Assembly: GCA_016280345.1 (NCBI GenBank)
Contig: JAEEGN010000181.1
Coordinates: 1-7,084 of the forward strand
Length of the DNA: 7,084 nucleotides
Direction: 5' to 3'
Source of the DNA: Selenomonadaceae bacterium
GTDB taxonomy: Bacteria; Bacillota; Negativicutes; Selenomonadales; Selenomonadaceae
The position numbers and the translations under genes were made by a program. How positions within the stretch are numbered: position 1 is the first letter of the stretch; every line of letters starts with the position of its first letter. The notes below the pieces were generated by a model. The model saw only the letters and a list, made by a program, of their open reading frames with translations, ran no database searches and was not told the DNA's origin. Below, piece after piece: positions 1-6,071 of the stretch.

Positions 1-840
1 AAGAAAGGTGGCGTGGGAAAGACGACGACGGCGCTTTCCGTATCCGCCTTTCTAGGGCAGAGCGGTTTTTCTGTCCTGGCTATCGATATGGATCCGCAAG
101 GGAATTTTTCTCAGGCAACGGGGGCGGTGATGGAAGAAGCCGGTACATTTGAGTTCATGAACGGTGCACCATTGGAAAATTGTGTCCAGATGATTTCCAA
201 GTCAAAGTTCGAGCTGGTGGCGGCTGATTCACGGCTTTCCCGGGCAGAAAAGGAGTTTGATCAGTTCGGCCGTGAGCATCTGCTGGAAAAAGCGTTGGAT
301 CGTATCAATGGCTATGATTACGTTATCCTTGATACGTCACCATCGATGGATGTTCTGACGCTAAATGCGCTTACAGCGGCGGATTCGGTGGTAATCTGCT
401 GCCAGACGGACAGCTTCAGTTTGTCGGGTCTTGAGTTCATGAAAAAGAATATCGGTTTGGCACAACAGTACTATAACAAAAATCTTTCCATTGCGGGAAT
501 CTTGTTAACGCGATACGATACCCGTGCGCTGGCGCTTAGCCCGCGAATGAAAGCGCAATTTGACGAGCGGGCTGAGCAACTAGGGGTGCATGTCTTTTCC
601 ACCGTAATCCGTGAAAACGTGGATGTTAAGGGTTCTCAAATGGAGCGAGTAGATATTTTCTCGTACAAGGCAAAGTGTCCGGCGGCGGAGGATTACGCAG
701 CATTCACAAAGGAACTGATTACCGGTCTGGAAGGGGGTAAAACGAAATGGCCCAAAAGCTCTCCGAAGCCGAGCGGCGGAGGCTCGCAACGGATTTCGAT
801 CCCCCGGTCACCCCGCAAGCGTACAGCACGCCATCGCTAA
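1..840 (+). CDS. ParA/Soj-family partition ATPase, 5' truncated by window edge
   Basis: Only the first few residues are missing: reading frame 1 opens at once with KKGGVGKTTT, the deviant Walker A loop of ParA/MinD ATPases with its signature lysine. DMDPQGN follows at about residues 25-31 (Walker A'), and an ILDTSPSMD segment near residue 109 is the Walker B-type DxxP motif. ParA proteins dimerise on ATP, bind DNA non-specifically and move plasmid or chromosome cargo through a centromere-binding partner. A 279-residue open frame is visible. The true start lies upstream; a GTG at 13 falls inside the Walker loop and cannot be the start. The last ~34 residues (from about TKWPKSS) are Pro/Ser/Arg-rich, unlike the family's helical C-terminus, and 94 bases overlap the next gene in another frame, so this tail may be an indel artefact. 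Lines 301-360 and 421-480 hold 26 and 22 G/C of 60, against 40 of 60 in recQ at 3481-3540. The family call is secure; what it partitions is unknown. Confidence 0.93.
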   Translation, partial: KKGGVGKTTTALSVSAFLGQSGFSVLAIDMDPQGNFSQATGAVMEEAGTFEFMNGAPLENCVQMISKSKFELVAADSRLSRAEKEFDQFGREHLLEKALDRINGYDYVILDTSPSMDVLTLNALTAADSVVICCQTDSFSLSGLEFMKKNIGLAQQYYNKNLSIAGILLTRYDTRALALSPRMKAQFDERAEQLGVHVFSTVIRENVDVKGSQMERVDIFSYKAKCPAAEDYAAFTKELITGLEGGKTKWPKSSPKPSGGGSQRISIPRSPRKRTARHR

Positions 841-992
841 ACGGGGGAAAAACCGCCCGGGTAACGGCGAGCCTGCCGCCCTTGCAATATGCCATGCTGC
901 GGGAGCTTGCGAAGCGACGTGGTCGGTCTATGAGCTGCACGATAGGCGATGCAGTGGCGGCCCTCTATGAAAAGTCATTCGGTAAGCCGTGA
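747..992 (+). CDS. Small ribbon-helix-helix protein, probable DNA-binding partner of ParA
   Basis: An 81-residue protein starting at ATG 747, with AAGGGGG at 731-737 as a well-spaced ribosome site. Residues 1-35 are a Ser/Pro/Arg-containing, probably flexible N-terminus. From about residue 36, ARVTASLPP gives the beta strand, LQYAMLRELAKRRG helix A, the RSMS turn, and CTIGDAVAALYEK helix B, which is the pattern of MetJ/Arc/CopG-type RHH folds. Small RHH proteins directly after a ParA are the centromere-binding and autorepressor component of type Ib plasmid partition systems (ParG- and omega-like). That role is inferred from fold and position. It could instead be a CopG-like transcription regulator. 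The reading frame overlaps the annotated parA end by 94 bases, yet its start and fold are the more convincing of the two overlapping frames. Confidence 0.8.
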   Translation: MAQKLSEAERRRLATDFDPPVTPQAYSTPSLNGGKTARVTASLPPLQYAMLRELAKRRGRSMSCTIGDAVAALYEKSFGKP

Positions 993-1048
993 AGGGATGC
1001 TTGGCTGTTAACAGATTGGTTCGTCGGAGAAGAAAACCATCTTTTTCC

Positions 1049-1080
1049 CGACGGGTTTGTAAAATCCCTTCGTGTTTTTT
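1049..1080 (+). terminator. Possible intrinsic terminator of the parA/RHH transcript
   Basis: An imperfect stem pairs CGA-C-GGG (1049-1055) with CCC-T-TCG (1066-1072), and TG plus six T follow at 1075-1080. Two mismatches weaken it and it overlaps the likely -35 zone of yebC. A second inverted repeat just upstream, CGTCGG at 1022-1027 with CCGACG at 1048-1053, competes with it and has no T-tract of its own. Termination between RHH and yebC is plausible but not secure. Confidence 0.35.
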
Positions 1081-1086
1081 CGCGAT

Positions 1087-1097
1087 TGTGGTATAAT
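1087..1097 (+). promoter_or_regulatory. Extended -10 promoter of yebC
   Basis: TATAAT at 1092-1097 is a perfect -10 hexamer, preceded by TGTGG at 1087-1091, a perfect TRTGN extended -10 element. The -35 position at 17-bp spacing (1069-1074, TTCGTG) is poor, which is usual for extended -10 promoters. Transcription would begin near 1104, giving a leader of about 85 bases before the ATG. Confidence 0.75.
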
Positions 1098-1107
1098 ATA
1101 ACGGTCG

Positions 1108-1133
1108 TTTGCCGGGCCAAACGGCCGGGCAAA
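1108..1133 (+). other. Inverted repeat / hairpin in the yebC 5' leader
   Basis: TTTGCCGGGCC (1108-1118) can pair with GGCCGGGCAAA (1123-1133) around a 4-base loop, 10 of 11 positions complementary with one central G-G mismatch. It lies just downstream of the -10 and upstream of the ribosome site and is followed by A-rich, not T-rich, sequence. It is therefore not a terminator; an mRNA 5'-stabilising hairpin or an operator are options. Confidence 0.6.
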
Positions 1134-1188
1134 AAGAGTGAATCGAAAGGGAACGGATCGTTTCCTGGAACGAAAAGGAGCGTTTTTC

Positions 1189-1926
1189 ATGTCAGGACAT
1201 TCCAAATGGGCCAATATCAAGCGGAAGAAAGGGGCCAACGACGCCATTCGCGGCAAGATCACGACAAAGATCGGCCGCGAAATTACGGTGGCGGTGCAGA
1301 TGGGCGGCGCCGACCCGACCGGCAATATGCGTCTCAAACTGGCGCTGTCCAAAGCGAAGGCCAACAATATCCCCAAAGATAATATCCAGCGGGCAATCCA
1401 GAAGGGGCTCGGCGCGGCCGGTGGCACGAACTATGAGGAGTTCACCTATGAGGGTTATGGTCCCGGAGGGGTAGCGGTCATTCTTGATATCATGACCGAC
1501 AACCGTAACCGCACGGCCGCCGACGTCCGCCACCTTTTTTCCAAGCACGGTGGCAATCTCGGCGCTACGGGATGCGTTGCCTGGATGTTCAAACAGAAGG
1601 CGGTTTTCGTGGTGGAGAAGGAGACCTTCGGCGATGAGGATGAGCTTTTGAACATCGTGCTGGAGGCGGGGGCTGAGGACATGAAGTCCGAGGGCGATGT
1701 CTTCGAGATTGTTGCTGAGCCGGGCGACTATGATGCCGTTGCCGATGCGTTGGCGGCGAAAGGCATTGAAACCGCTTCGGCTGAAGTTACAATGATTCCG
1801 GACAATACGGTTCATCTGGAAGGCAAAGATGCGGAAAAGATGATGAATCTGGTGGACGATCTGGAGGAGCATGATGATATCCAGAACGTTTACGCCAATT
1901 ACGAGATTGACGAAGCTGATGCGTAA
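1189..1926 (+). CDS. yebC: YebC/PmpR (TACO1) family protein
   Basis: A 245-residue protein of the usual family length. The N-terminal signature MSGHSKWANIKRKK is the YebC hallmark. It is followed by the basic helical domain 1, then the two alpha/beta domains with GGNLGATGCVAWMF at about residues 122-135 and a DDLEEHDDIQNVYANYEI C-terminus. ATG 1189 is chosen because AAAAGGAG (1173-1180) sits 8 bases upstream and the signature starts there; an in-frame GTG at 1138 would add 17 atypical residues. The family has long been annotated as transcriptional regulators. Members are also known as ribosome-associated translation factors helping synthesis through polyproline stretches (as in mitochondrial TACO1). 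Which role applies cannot be read from the sequence. The gene has its own promoter and terminator, so it is probably monocistronic. It is often near ruvCAB in bacteria; that neighbourhood is absent here. Confidence 0.97.
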   Translation: MSGHSKWANIKRKKGANDAIRGKITTKIGREITVAVQMGGADPTGNMRLKLALSKAKANNIPKDNIQRAIQKGLGAAGGTNYEEFTYEGYGPGGVAVILDIMTDNRNRTAADVRHLFSKHGGNLGATGCVAWMFKQKAVFVVEKETFGDEDELLNIVLEAGAEDMKSEGDVFEIVAEPGDYDAVADALAAKGIETASAEVTMIPDNTVHLEGKDAEKMMNLVDDLEEHDDIQNVYANYEIDEADA

Positions 1927-1942
1927 GCGCTTCGGCTTATTC

Positions 1943-1969
1943 CCGCCCCCGACCGGGGGCGGTTTTTTT
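1943..1969 (+). terminator. Rho-independent terminator after yebC
   Basis: A perfect 8-bp stem pairs CCGCCCCC (1943-1950) with GGGGGCGG (1955-1962) around a GACC loop, followed by seven T (1963-1969), 17 bases after the yebC stop. A further small hairpin, TTTCCGG/CCGGAAA (1967-1986), starts within the T-tract and has no T-run of its own. Confidence 0.95.
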
Positions 1970-2008
1970 CCGGCTTCCCCCGGAAAGAGGAAAAAGTGGA
2001 AGAATGCT

Positions 2009-2037
2009 TTGGCAAATCCGTGCGGATTTGGTACAAT
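2009..2037 (+). promoter_or_regulatory. Promoter of the nfo-recQ operon
   Basis: TTGGCA (2009-2014) is a 5-of-6... close -35 match differing from TTGACA at one base, 17 bases before TACAAT (2032-2037), which differs from TATAAT at one base. TGG immediately before the -10 (2029-2031) adds an extended -10. This is the strongest sigma-70-type promoter in the window. The start point should be near 2044, giving a leader of about 97 bases before nfo. Confidence 0.85.
2013..2030 (+). promoter_or_regulatory. 18-bp palindrome inside the nfo promoter, candidate operator
   Basis: CAAATCCGTGCGGATTTG has two perfect 8-base arms (2013-2020 and 2023-2030) around a 2-base centre. It starts on the last two bases of the -35 and ends on the TG of the extended -10, so a bound dimer would block RNA polymerase. 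It does not match the CGAAC/GTTCG LexA box of Bacillus or the Fur, PerR, Rex or NrdR boxes I know. The regulator is unknown. Confidence 0.6.
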
Positions 2038-2140
2038 AGAAGCAAACACAGCGTAGTGGTACGGCGCCCATGATTTGCTCTGTCCAGACGGAAAGAGGCA
2101 AAACGGGCGGGCGCGGCCGGATTCAAAGGAGAGCATGGAT

Positions 2141-2998
2141 ATGAAAGAGCAGCTCAGGATAGGCAATCATTTGTCATCGTCGGGGGGCTATCTCGCCATG
2201 GGGGAGGAAGCGGTTTCTCTTTGCGCGGACACCTTTGCCTTCTTCACCCGCAATCCCCGGGGTGGCAAGGCAAAAGAGATCGATCCTAAGGATGTGGAGG
2301 CGTTCCTCGCCTTCAAGAAGAAAAATGAGATTGGCGCGCTGGTCGCCCATGCGCCATATACGCTAAACCCCTGCGCTGCCAAAGACAATCTCCGGACCTT
2401 TGCCCGGGAGACGATGGCGGATGATCTCCGGCGGTTGGAGTTGACGCCGGGGAATTACTACAATTTCCATCCGGGCAGCCATGTGGGGCAGGGGGCACAG
2501 ACGGGCATTGAGCTCTGTGCGGCGCTCCTGAACGCGGTACTGAAGCCGGGGCAACATACCATGGTACTGATCGAGACCATGTCCGGCAAAGGCAGCGAGA
2601 TCGGTCGGACGTTCCAGGAGGTTCGGGCCATCCGGGACCGTGTGGAATTGAAAGACCATGTGGGCGTTTGCCTCGATACCTGCCATATTTGGGACGGCGG
2701 CTATGACATTGTGGGGCATCTTGACGATGTGGTGGCGGAGTTCGATGATGTGCTGGGGTTAGAAAATCTCAAGGCCATTCATCTCAATGACAGTATGAAT
2801 GCCCGGGGTAGTCACAAGGACCGTCACGCCCGCATCGGCGAGGGGGAAATCGGATTGGAGGCTCTGGTGCGTGTCATCAACCATCCCCGCCTTTGTCGGC
2901 TGCCGTTCATTTTGGAAACACCGAATGAACACGAAGGATATGCCAAAGAAATAGCTCTGCTTCGAAGCCATTGGCAGCCGGGAGAAGACCATGGCTGA
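2141..2998 (+). CDS. nfo: Endonuclease IV (AP endonuclease, base excision repair)
   Basis: A 285-residue TIM-barrel enzyme that cuts DNA 5' to abasic sites and removes 3' blocking groups, using three zinc ions in the cytoplasm. All nine expected metal ligands are present: His70, His110, Glu145, Asp179, His182, His214, Asp227, His229 and Glu259, nearly in register with E. coli Nfo. Diagnostic blocks are NHLSSSGGY (9-17), AHAPYTLN (69-76), NFHPGSH (108-114), GVCLDTCH (175-182) and HLNDS with SHKDRHARIGEGEIG (214-238). Start choice: AAAGGAG (2125-2131) is 9 bases from ATG 2141 but only 3 from ATG 2135, so 2141 is preferred; 2135 would add two residues. The 3' end overlaps recQ by 8 bases, implying co-transcription and translational coupling. 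It follows the palindromic promoter at 2009-2037. Nothing essential is missing, so it should be active. Confidence 0.97.
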   Translation: MKEQLRIGNHLSSSGGYLAMGEEAVSLCADTFAFFTRNPRGGKAKEIDPKDVEAFLAFKKKNEIGALVAHAPYTLNPCAAKDNLRTFARETMADDLRRLELTPGNYYNFHPGSHVGQGAQTGIELCAALLNAVLKPGQHTMVLIETMSGKGSEIGRTFQEVRAIRDRVELKDHVGVCLDTCHIWDGGYDIVGHLDDVVAEFDDVLGLENLKAIHLNDSMNARGSHKDRHARIGEGEIGLEALVRVINHPRLCRLPFILETPNEHEGYAKEIALLRSHWQPGEDHG

Positions 2999-4817
2999 AC
3001 CAGTGGCGAAAACGGCTTCCGGGGGATTAGAGCGGGCCCGGGAGGTGTTGTCGCACTTCTTTGGCTATCGCTCCTTCCGCCCAGCCCAGGAACGAGTGGT
3101 GCAGGATCTCATGGCGGGGCGGGACACCGTTGCCATCATGCCTACCGGCGCCGGAAAATCAATCTGCTTCCAGATACCGGCACTCTTGTCCCCGCAGGTG
3201 ACGATCGTCATCTCCCCCTTGATTTCTCTGATGAAGGATCAGGTGGACAGCTTGACCGGTCAAGGCGTTCCGGCAACCTTTATCAACAGCACTCTGGAAA
3301 ACAGTGAGGTGGAGGCACGCTTTGCTGCTGTGGCCCGGGGCTGCTGCCGTATTCTCTACGTGGCGCCGGAGCGGCTTGAAAACCCCTGGTTTCAATCACT
3401 GGCCTCCCGGCTGTCCATCGGTTTCGTGGCAGTGGATGAGGCTCACTGCCTTTCCCAGTGGGGGCATGATTTCCGTCCCAGCTACCGGGAGATCGCGCCT
3501 TTTGTTCGGATGCTCTCCCGCCGCCCGGTCATCGGTGCCTTTACCGCTACGGCGACACCGGAGGTCCGGGAGGATATCATCCGTCTGTTGGAGCTTTCCT
3601 CTCCGGCCGTCCACATCAGCGGCTTTGACCGGCCTAACTTGTTTTTCGACGTGCGCCGGGGGGAAGATAAGGACCATTTCGTGAGAGAATACACAGCGGC
3701 GCATTCGGGGGAGTCGGGCATCATTTATGCTGCCACCCGGAAGAAGGTGGACGCCGTCTATGAGGCTCTGCGGCAGACGGGTATTCCCGTAGGCCACTAC
3801 CATGCGGGGCTTAGCGACGAGGAACGGCGAAAGATGCAGGAGGATTTTCTTTATGATCGCCGTCCGGTTATGGTGGCGACAAACGCCTTCGGCATGGGGA
3901 TCGACAAATCCAACGTACGCTATGTCATCCATTACAATATGCCAAAAAACCTTGAGGCCTATTATCAGGAAGCCGGCCGGGCCGGCCGCGACGGAGAGCC
4001 CAGTGAGTGTATCCTGCTTTACGCTGCGGGGGACATACGAACCCAGGAGTTCCTCATCAGCCTTTCGACTGAGGACGAGGAGCGCAAGGCAAACAACCTG
4101 GCTCTGCTCCGGAAGATGATCGACTACTGTCGGACGCCGTTCTGCCTGCGCCGGTTTATCTTGCGTTATTTTGGCGACAGTGCCGTTCCGGAGCGGTGCG
4201 AGAATTGCAGCAACTGCAAGAACAATACGGACCTCATTGATGTTACCGTGGATGCCCAGAAAGTCCTGTCCTGCGTTTACCGGATGGGTCAGCAGTTCGG
4301 ACGGATGATGGTGGCCCACGTGCTTCGTGGCGTGGAAAACGACCGCATCCGGGCGAACCGCTTTCACGAGCTTTCCACTTTTGGCTTGTTCCGGGGTCGG
4401 AAGCAGAAAGAGGTCATGCTCCTGATCGACCGCCTGTTGGCGCTGGATTGTCTGGAACTTTCCGGCGATAGATACACGGTGCTACGGCTCAATGAAATGT
4501 CTGCCGCCATCCTCAAAGGGCAGACGACGGTTCTTCTTCCCGCGCCGAAAAAGGAGAAGCGCCGGCGGCCGATGGATAGCGGCCTTTTCGAGTCCCTCCG
4601 GGCCTGTCGGACCCGGCTTGCAGTACGGGATCATATTCCTCCCTACATGGTCTTTTCTGACGCGACTCTCCGCGACATGTGCATCCTCCGGCCCCAGACG
4701 CTATCCGATATGCGCCGCGTCAAGGGCATCGGCGAATACAAGCTGAACCGTTACGGGCAGGATTTCCTCGATGCCCTACGGGACGCTTTCGACGCGCCGG
4801 ACATGGCGGGAGAATGA
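2991..4817 (+). CDS. recQ: ATP-dependent DNA helicase RecQ
   Basis: A 608-residue 3'-5' DNA helicase that unwinds recombination and stalled-fork intermediates. Domain order: helicase lobe 1 with FRPAQ (29-33), Walker A MPTGAGKS (50-57), DEAH box (149-152) and the RecQ aromatic-rich loop CLSQWGHDFRPSY (153-165), then motif III TATATP (185-190). Lobe 2 carries NAFGMGIDK (298-306) and the arginine-finger motif QEAGRAGRDG (326-335). The zinc site uses Cys385 (or Cys380), Cys403, Cys406 and Cys409. A winged helix follows at about 420-505, then a basic linker KKEKRRRP and one HRDC domain at about 529-600. The full E. coli-like architecture is present. GGGAG at 2980-2984 is 6 bases before the ATG, inside the end of nfo. 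Overlap ATGGCTGA with nfo points to one repair operon. No frameshift or missing motif was seen. Confidence 0.97.
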   Translation: MAEPVAKTASGGLERAREVLSHFFGYRSFRPAQERVVQDLMAGRDTVAIMPTGAGKSICFQIPALLSPQVTIVISPLISLMKDQVDSLTGQGVPATFINSTLENSEVEARFAAVARGCCRILYVAPERLENPWFQSLASRLSIGFVAVDEAHCLSQWGHDFRPSYREIAPFVRMLSRRPVIGAFTATATPEVREDIIRLLELSSPAVHISGFDRPNLFFDVRRGEDKDHFVREYTAAHSGESGIIYAATRKKVDAVYEALRQTGIPVGHYHAGLSDEERRKMQEDFLYDRRPVMVATNAFGMGIDKSNVRYVIHYNMPKNLEAYYQEAGRAGRDGEPSECILLYAAGDIRTQEFLISLSTEDEERKANNLALLRKMIDYCRTPFCLRRFILRYFGDSAVPERCENCSNCKNNTDLIDVTVDAQKVLSCVYRMGQQFGRMMVAHVLRGVENDRIRANRFHELSTFGLFRGRKQKEVMLLIDRLLALDCLELSGDRYTVLRLNEMSAAILKGQTTVLLPAPKKEKRRRPMDSGLFESLRACRTRLAVRDHIPPYMVFSDATLRDMCILRPQTLSDMRRVKGIGEYKLNRYGQDFLDALRDAFDAPDMAGE

Positions 4818-4830
4818 AAAAGTGTTTTTC

Positions 4831-4856
4831 CGGCAGGATTTTTAGGGAATCCGCCG
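4831..4856 (+). other. Hairpin between recQ and the TPR gene
   Basis: CGGC-A-GGATT (4831-4840) pairs with AATCCGCCG (4848-4856): nine base pairs with one bulged A and a 7-base loop. It lies 14 bases after the recQ stop and is followed by TATATATAAC rather than a T-run. It could be a weak terminator, an RNA-processing site or an operator next to the putative -10 elements. Function unassigned. Confidence 0.45.
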
Positions 4857-4874
4857 TATATATAACGATAGAAT
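4857..4874 (+). promoter_or_regulatory. Possible -10 region of the TPR gene promoter
   Basis: The stretch TATATATAACGATAGAAT contains overlapping -10-like hexamers (TATATA at 4857, TATAAC at 4861, TAGAAT at 4869) 24-41 bases before the ATG. No good -35 hexamer lies at 16-18 bases upstream. The gene may instead be transcribed with recQ, 80 bases away. Confidence 0.3.
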
Positions 4875-4897
4875 CATTCGATGTGGAGGTATCAGCC

Positions 4898-5986
4898 ATG
4901 GGCAAGGCAAACAGGAGATTCAAGAAGAAGCAGGAACGAATGGAGGTCATGGCCCGGCAAGAGGAGAACTCGCTTTGGGAGACGACGTTGCAAGAACAGA
5001 TGGAGGAAGGTCGTTACGACAAAGCAATCGAAACATTAGCCGAGCTTGTCAAAGGAAACGATCTGCAGCCGAAATTCATGTATGACGCTGCCTATTGCTA
5101 CTTCATGACCGGGGATTACGAACGGGCGGCAAGTTGGATCAACAATACGCTGTCCTTTGAGCCGAATCACATCGATGCCCGTATTCTTTTGGCCCGTTTG
5201 TTGATCTTGGAGGAGCGGGTTGACGACGGCTTGGCGGTCTTTGATTTCGTTCTTGACAAATGGCAGGATTCCCTTACAGAAGAAAAAGCGGAGGAAATCG
5301 AGGACATCGTCGAGTTTTACGGGCGGAATGACCGCGGCCGGATTCTGCGGGATTATCCCCATATTGCCGATTTCCTGGCGCTGGAAGAAGTGGAGGAAAC
5401 TGGAGCGGCGGAGTCGGAAGGGGCGAAGGATCTCTTGGCAAAGCTTAAACAGCGGGTCGCCAGTGCCAGTGAGCCTGTAAAGGAAGCGTCCGCGGCTGTG
5501 GCGGAGAAAGCGGCAGAAAAAGCGGAGGAGGTCAAGAAGAAACCCGCGGAACTGCTCAAGGCACTCAAGCAGAAATTGGCCGGCGCTAACGGAGCTATAG
5601 ATGTGACGCCCGTTGTTACAGATAAAGCAAATCTGACTGTGTCGGAGTCGGCCGGAAACCAGTCAGCAGAAGCCGAATCTGCGAAGGAAGCGATTATCTC
5701 AGCGGAAAAAACGCGGCAAGAAGTTTTGTCCCGGGAGATTTTTGCGTCGGAAAAAGCGGTCGTTTTGAATTCCTTTGCCGCTGCATATTATTACCAGCGG
5801 CAACCGGAGGCGGCGCTGCTTCTCTTGAAGGAAGCCCTGAAAATGGAGGCACCGAGCGACGATCTCCTGCGAAATCTGGTGTTGGTTGAGCTTGACCTTG
5901 GGAACCGGGAGACGGCGATGCAGTGTGCTGCCCGGATGCGGGTGGCGGATTTCTCTTTGCTTCGGCTTTTCCGGGACGAGGTGTGA
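4898..5986 (+). CDS. Tetratricopeptide-repeat protein with charged Ala/Lys/Glu linker
   Basis: A 362-residue, probably cytoplasmic protein: there is no signal peptide or membrane segment, and the N-terminus is strongly basic (MGKANRRFKKKQERM). Residues 27-120 show TPR-like helix pairs, for example EGRYDKAIETLAELV (37-51), FMYDAAYCYFMTGDYERAASWINNTL (60-85) and HIDARILLARLLILEERVDDGLAVFDFVLDKW. A low-complexity linker of about 163-270 is rich in Ala, Glu and Lys (AEKAAEKAEEVKKKP) and carries a repeated motif (DLLAKLKQRVA at 178-188, ELLKALKQKLA at 218-228). A second TPR-like block, 283-350, contains AAYYYQRQPEAALLLLKEAL. TPRs mediate protein-protein binding; the partner and role are unknown. 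Start: GGAGG (4885-4889) lies 8 bases before ATG 4898. Upstream codons in the same frame lie inside recQ and are not expected to be used. Position before methyltransferase- and glycosyltransferase-like genes suggests a supporting role in a glycan locus, without proof. Confidence 0.85.
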   Translation: MGKANRRFKKKQERMEVMARQEENSLWETTLQEQMEEGRYDKAIETLAELVKGNDLQPKFMYDAAYCYFMTGDYERAASWINNTLSFEPNHIDARILLARLLILEERVDDGLAVFDFVLDKWQDSLTEEKAEEIEDIVEFYGRNDRGRILRDYPHIADFLALEEVEETGAAESEGAKDLLAKLKQRVASASEPVKEASAAVAEKAAEKAEEVKKKPAELLKALKQKLAGANGAIDVTPVVTDKANLTVSESAGNQSAEAESAKEAIISAEKTRQEVLSREIFASEKAVVLNSFAAAYYYQRQPEAALLLLKEALKMEAPSDDLLRNLVLVELDLGNRETAMQCAARMRVADFSLLRLFRDEV

Positions 5987-6024
5987 GATCGTCGGCAGTA
6001 GAAGTGCTGCAACGGGTTTTATCT

Positions 6025-6033
6025 TGATATAGT
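6025..6033 (+). promoter_or_regulatory. Candidate extended -10 promoter for the methyltransferase/glycosyltransferase genes
   Basis: TATAGT (6028-6033) differs from the -10 consensus at one base and is preceded by TGA (6025-6027), an extended -10. The sequence at the -35 distance (6005-6010, TGCTGC) is weak. Initiation near 6040 would give a leader of about 155 bases that contains all the stems described downstream. Confidence 0.45.
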
Positions 6034-6071
6034 CGCGTTTGGCAAGAGCCGGGGTTTTGAGATGGTGTTCC

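Noticed and set aside
1022..1053. CGTCGG/CCGACG inverted repeat as a terminator of the RHH gene
   Set aside because: The 20-base loop is only partly pairable and no T-run follows the right arm; the stem at 1049-1072 with six T after it is the better candidate.
2075..2140. Upstream TTG start extending nfo by 22 residues
   Set aside because: The extension lies before the good ribosome site at 2125-2131, within the presumed leader, and is not part of the conserved endonuclease IV N-terminus.
1192..2166. Long open frame on the minus strand (324 codons) covering yebC
   Set aside because: It is antisense to a gene with clear family identity, runs through the yebC terminator, has no ribosome site I could find, and its product shows no recognisable motif. 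Such frames are common opposite GC-rich genes.
3396..4367. Open frame of 323 codons on the minus strand inside recQ
   Set aside because: It lies fully antisense to the conserved helicase motifs and has low-likelihood composition for a protein; a codon-bias shadow.
4679..4897. 73-residue N-terminal extension of the TPR protein
   Set aside because: It would be read from inside recQ in another frame, crosses the hairpin and AT-rich gap, and has no ribosome site; ATG 4898 has GGAGG at proper distance.
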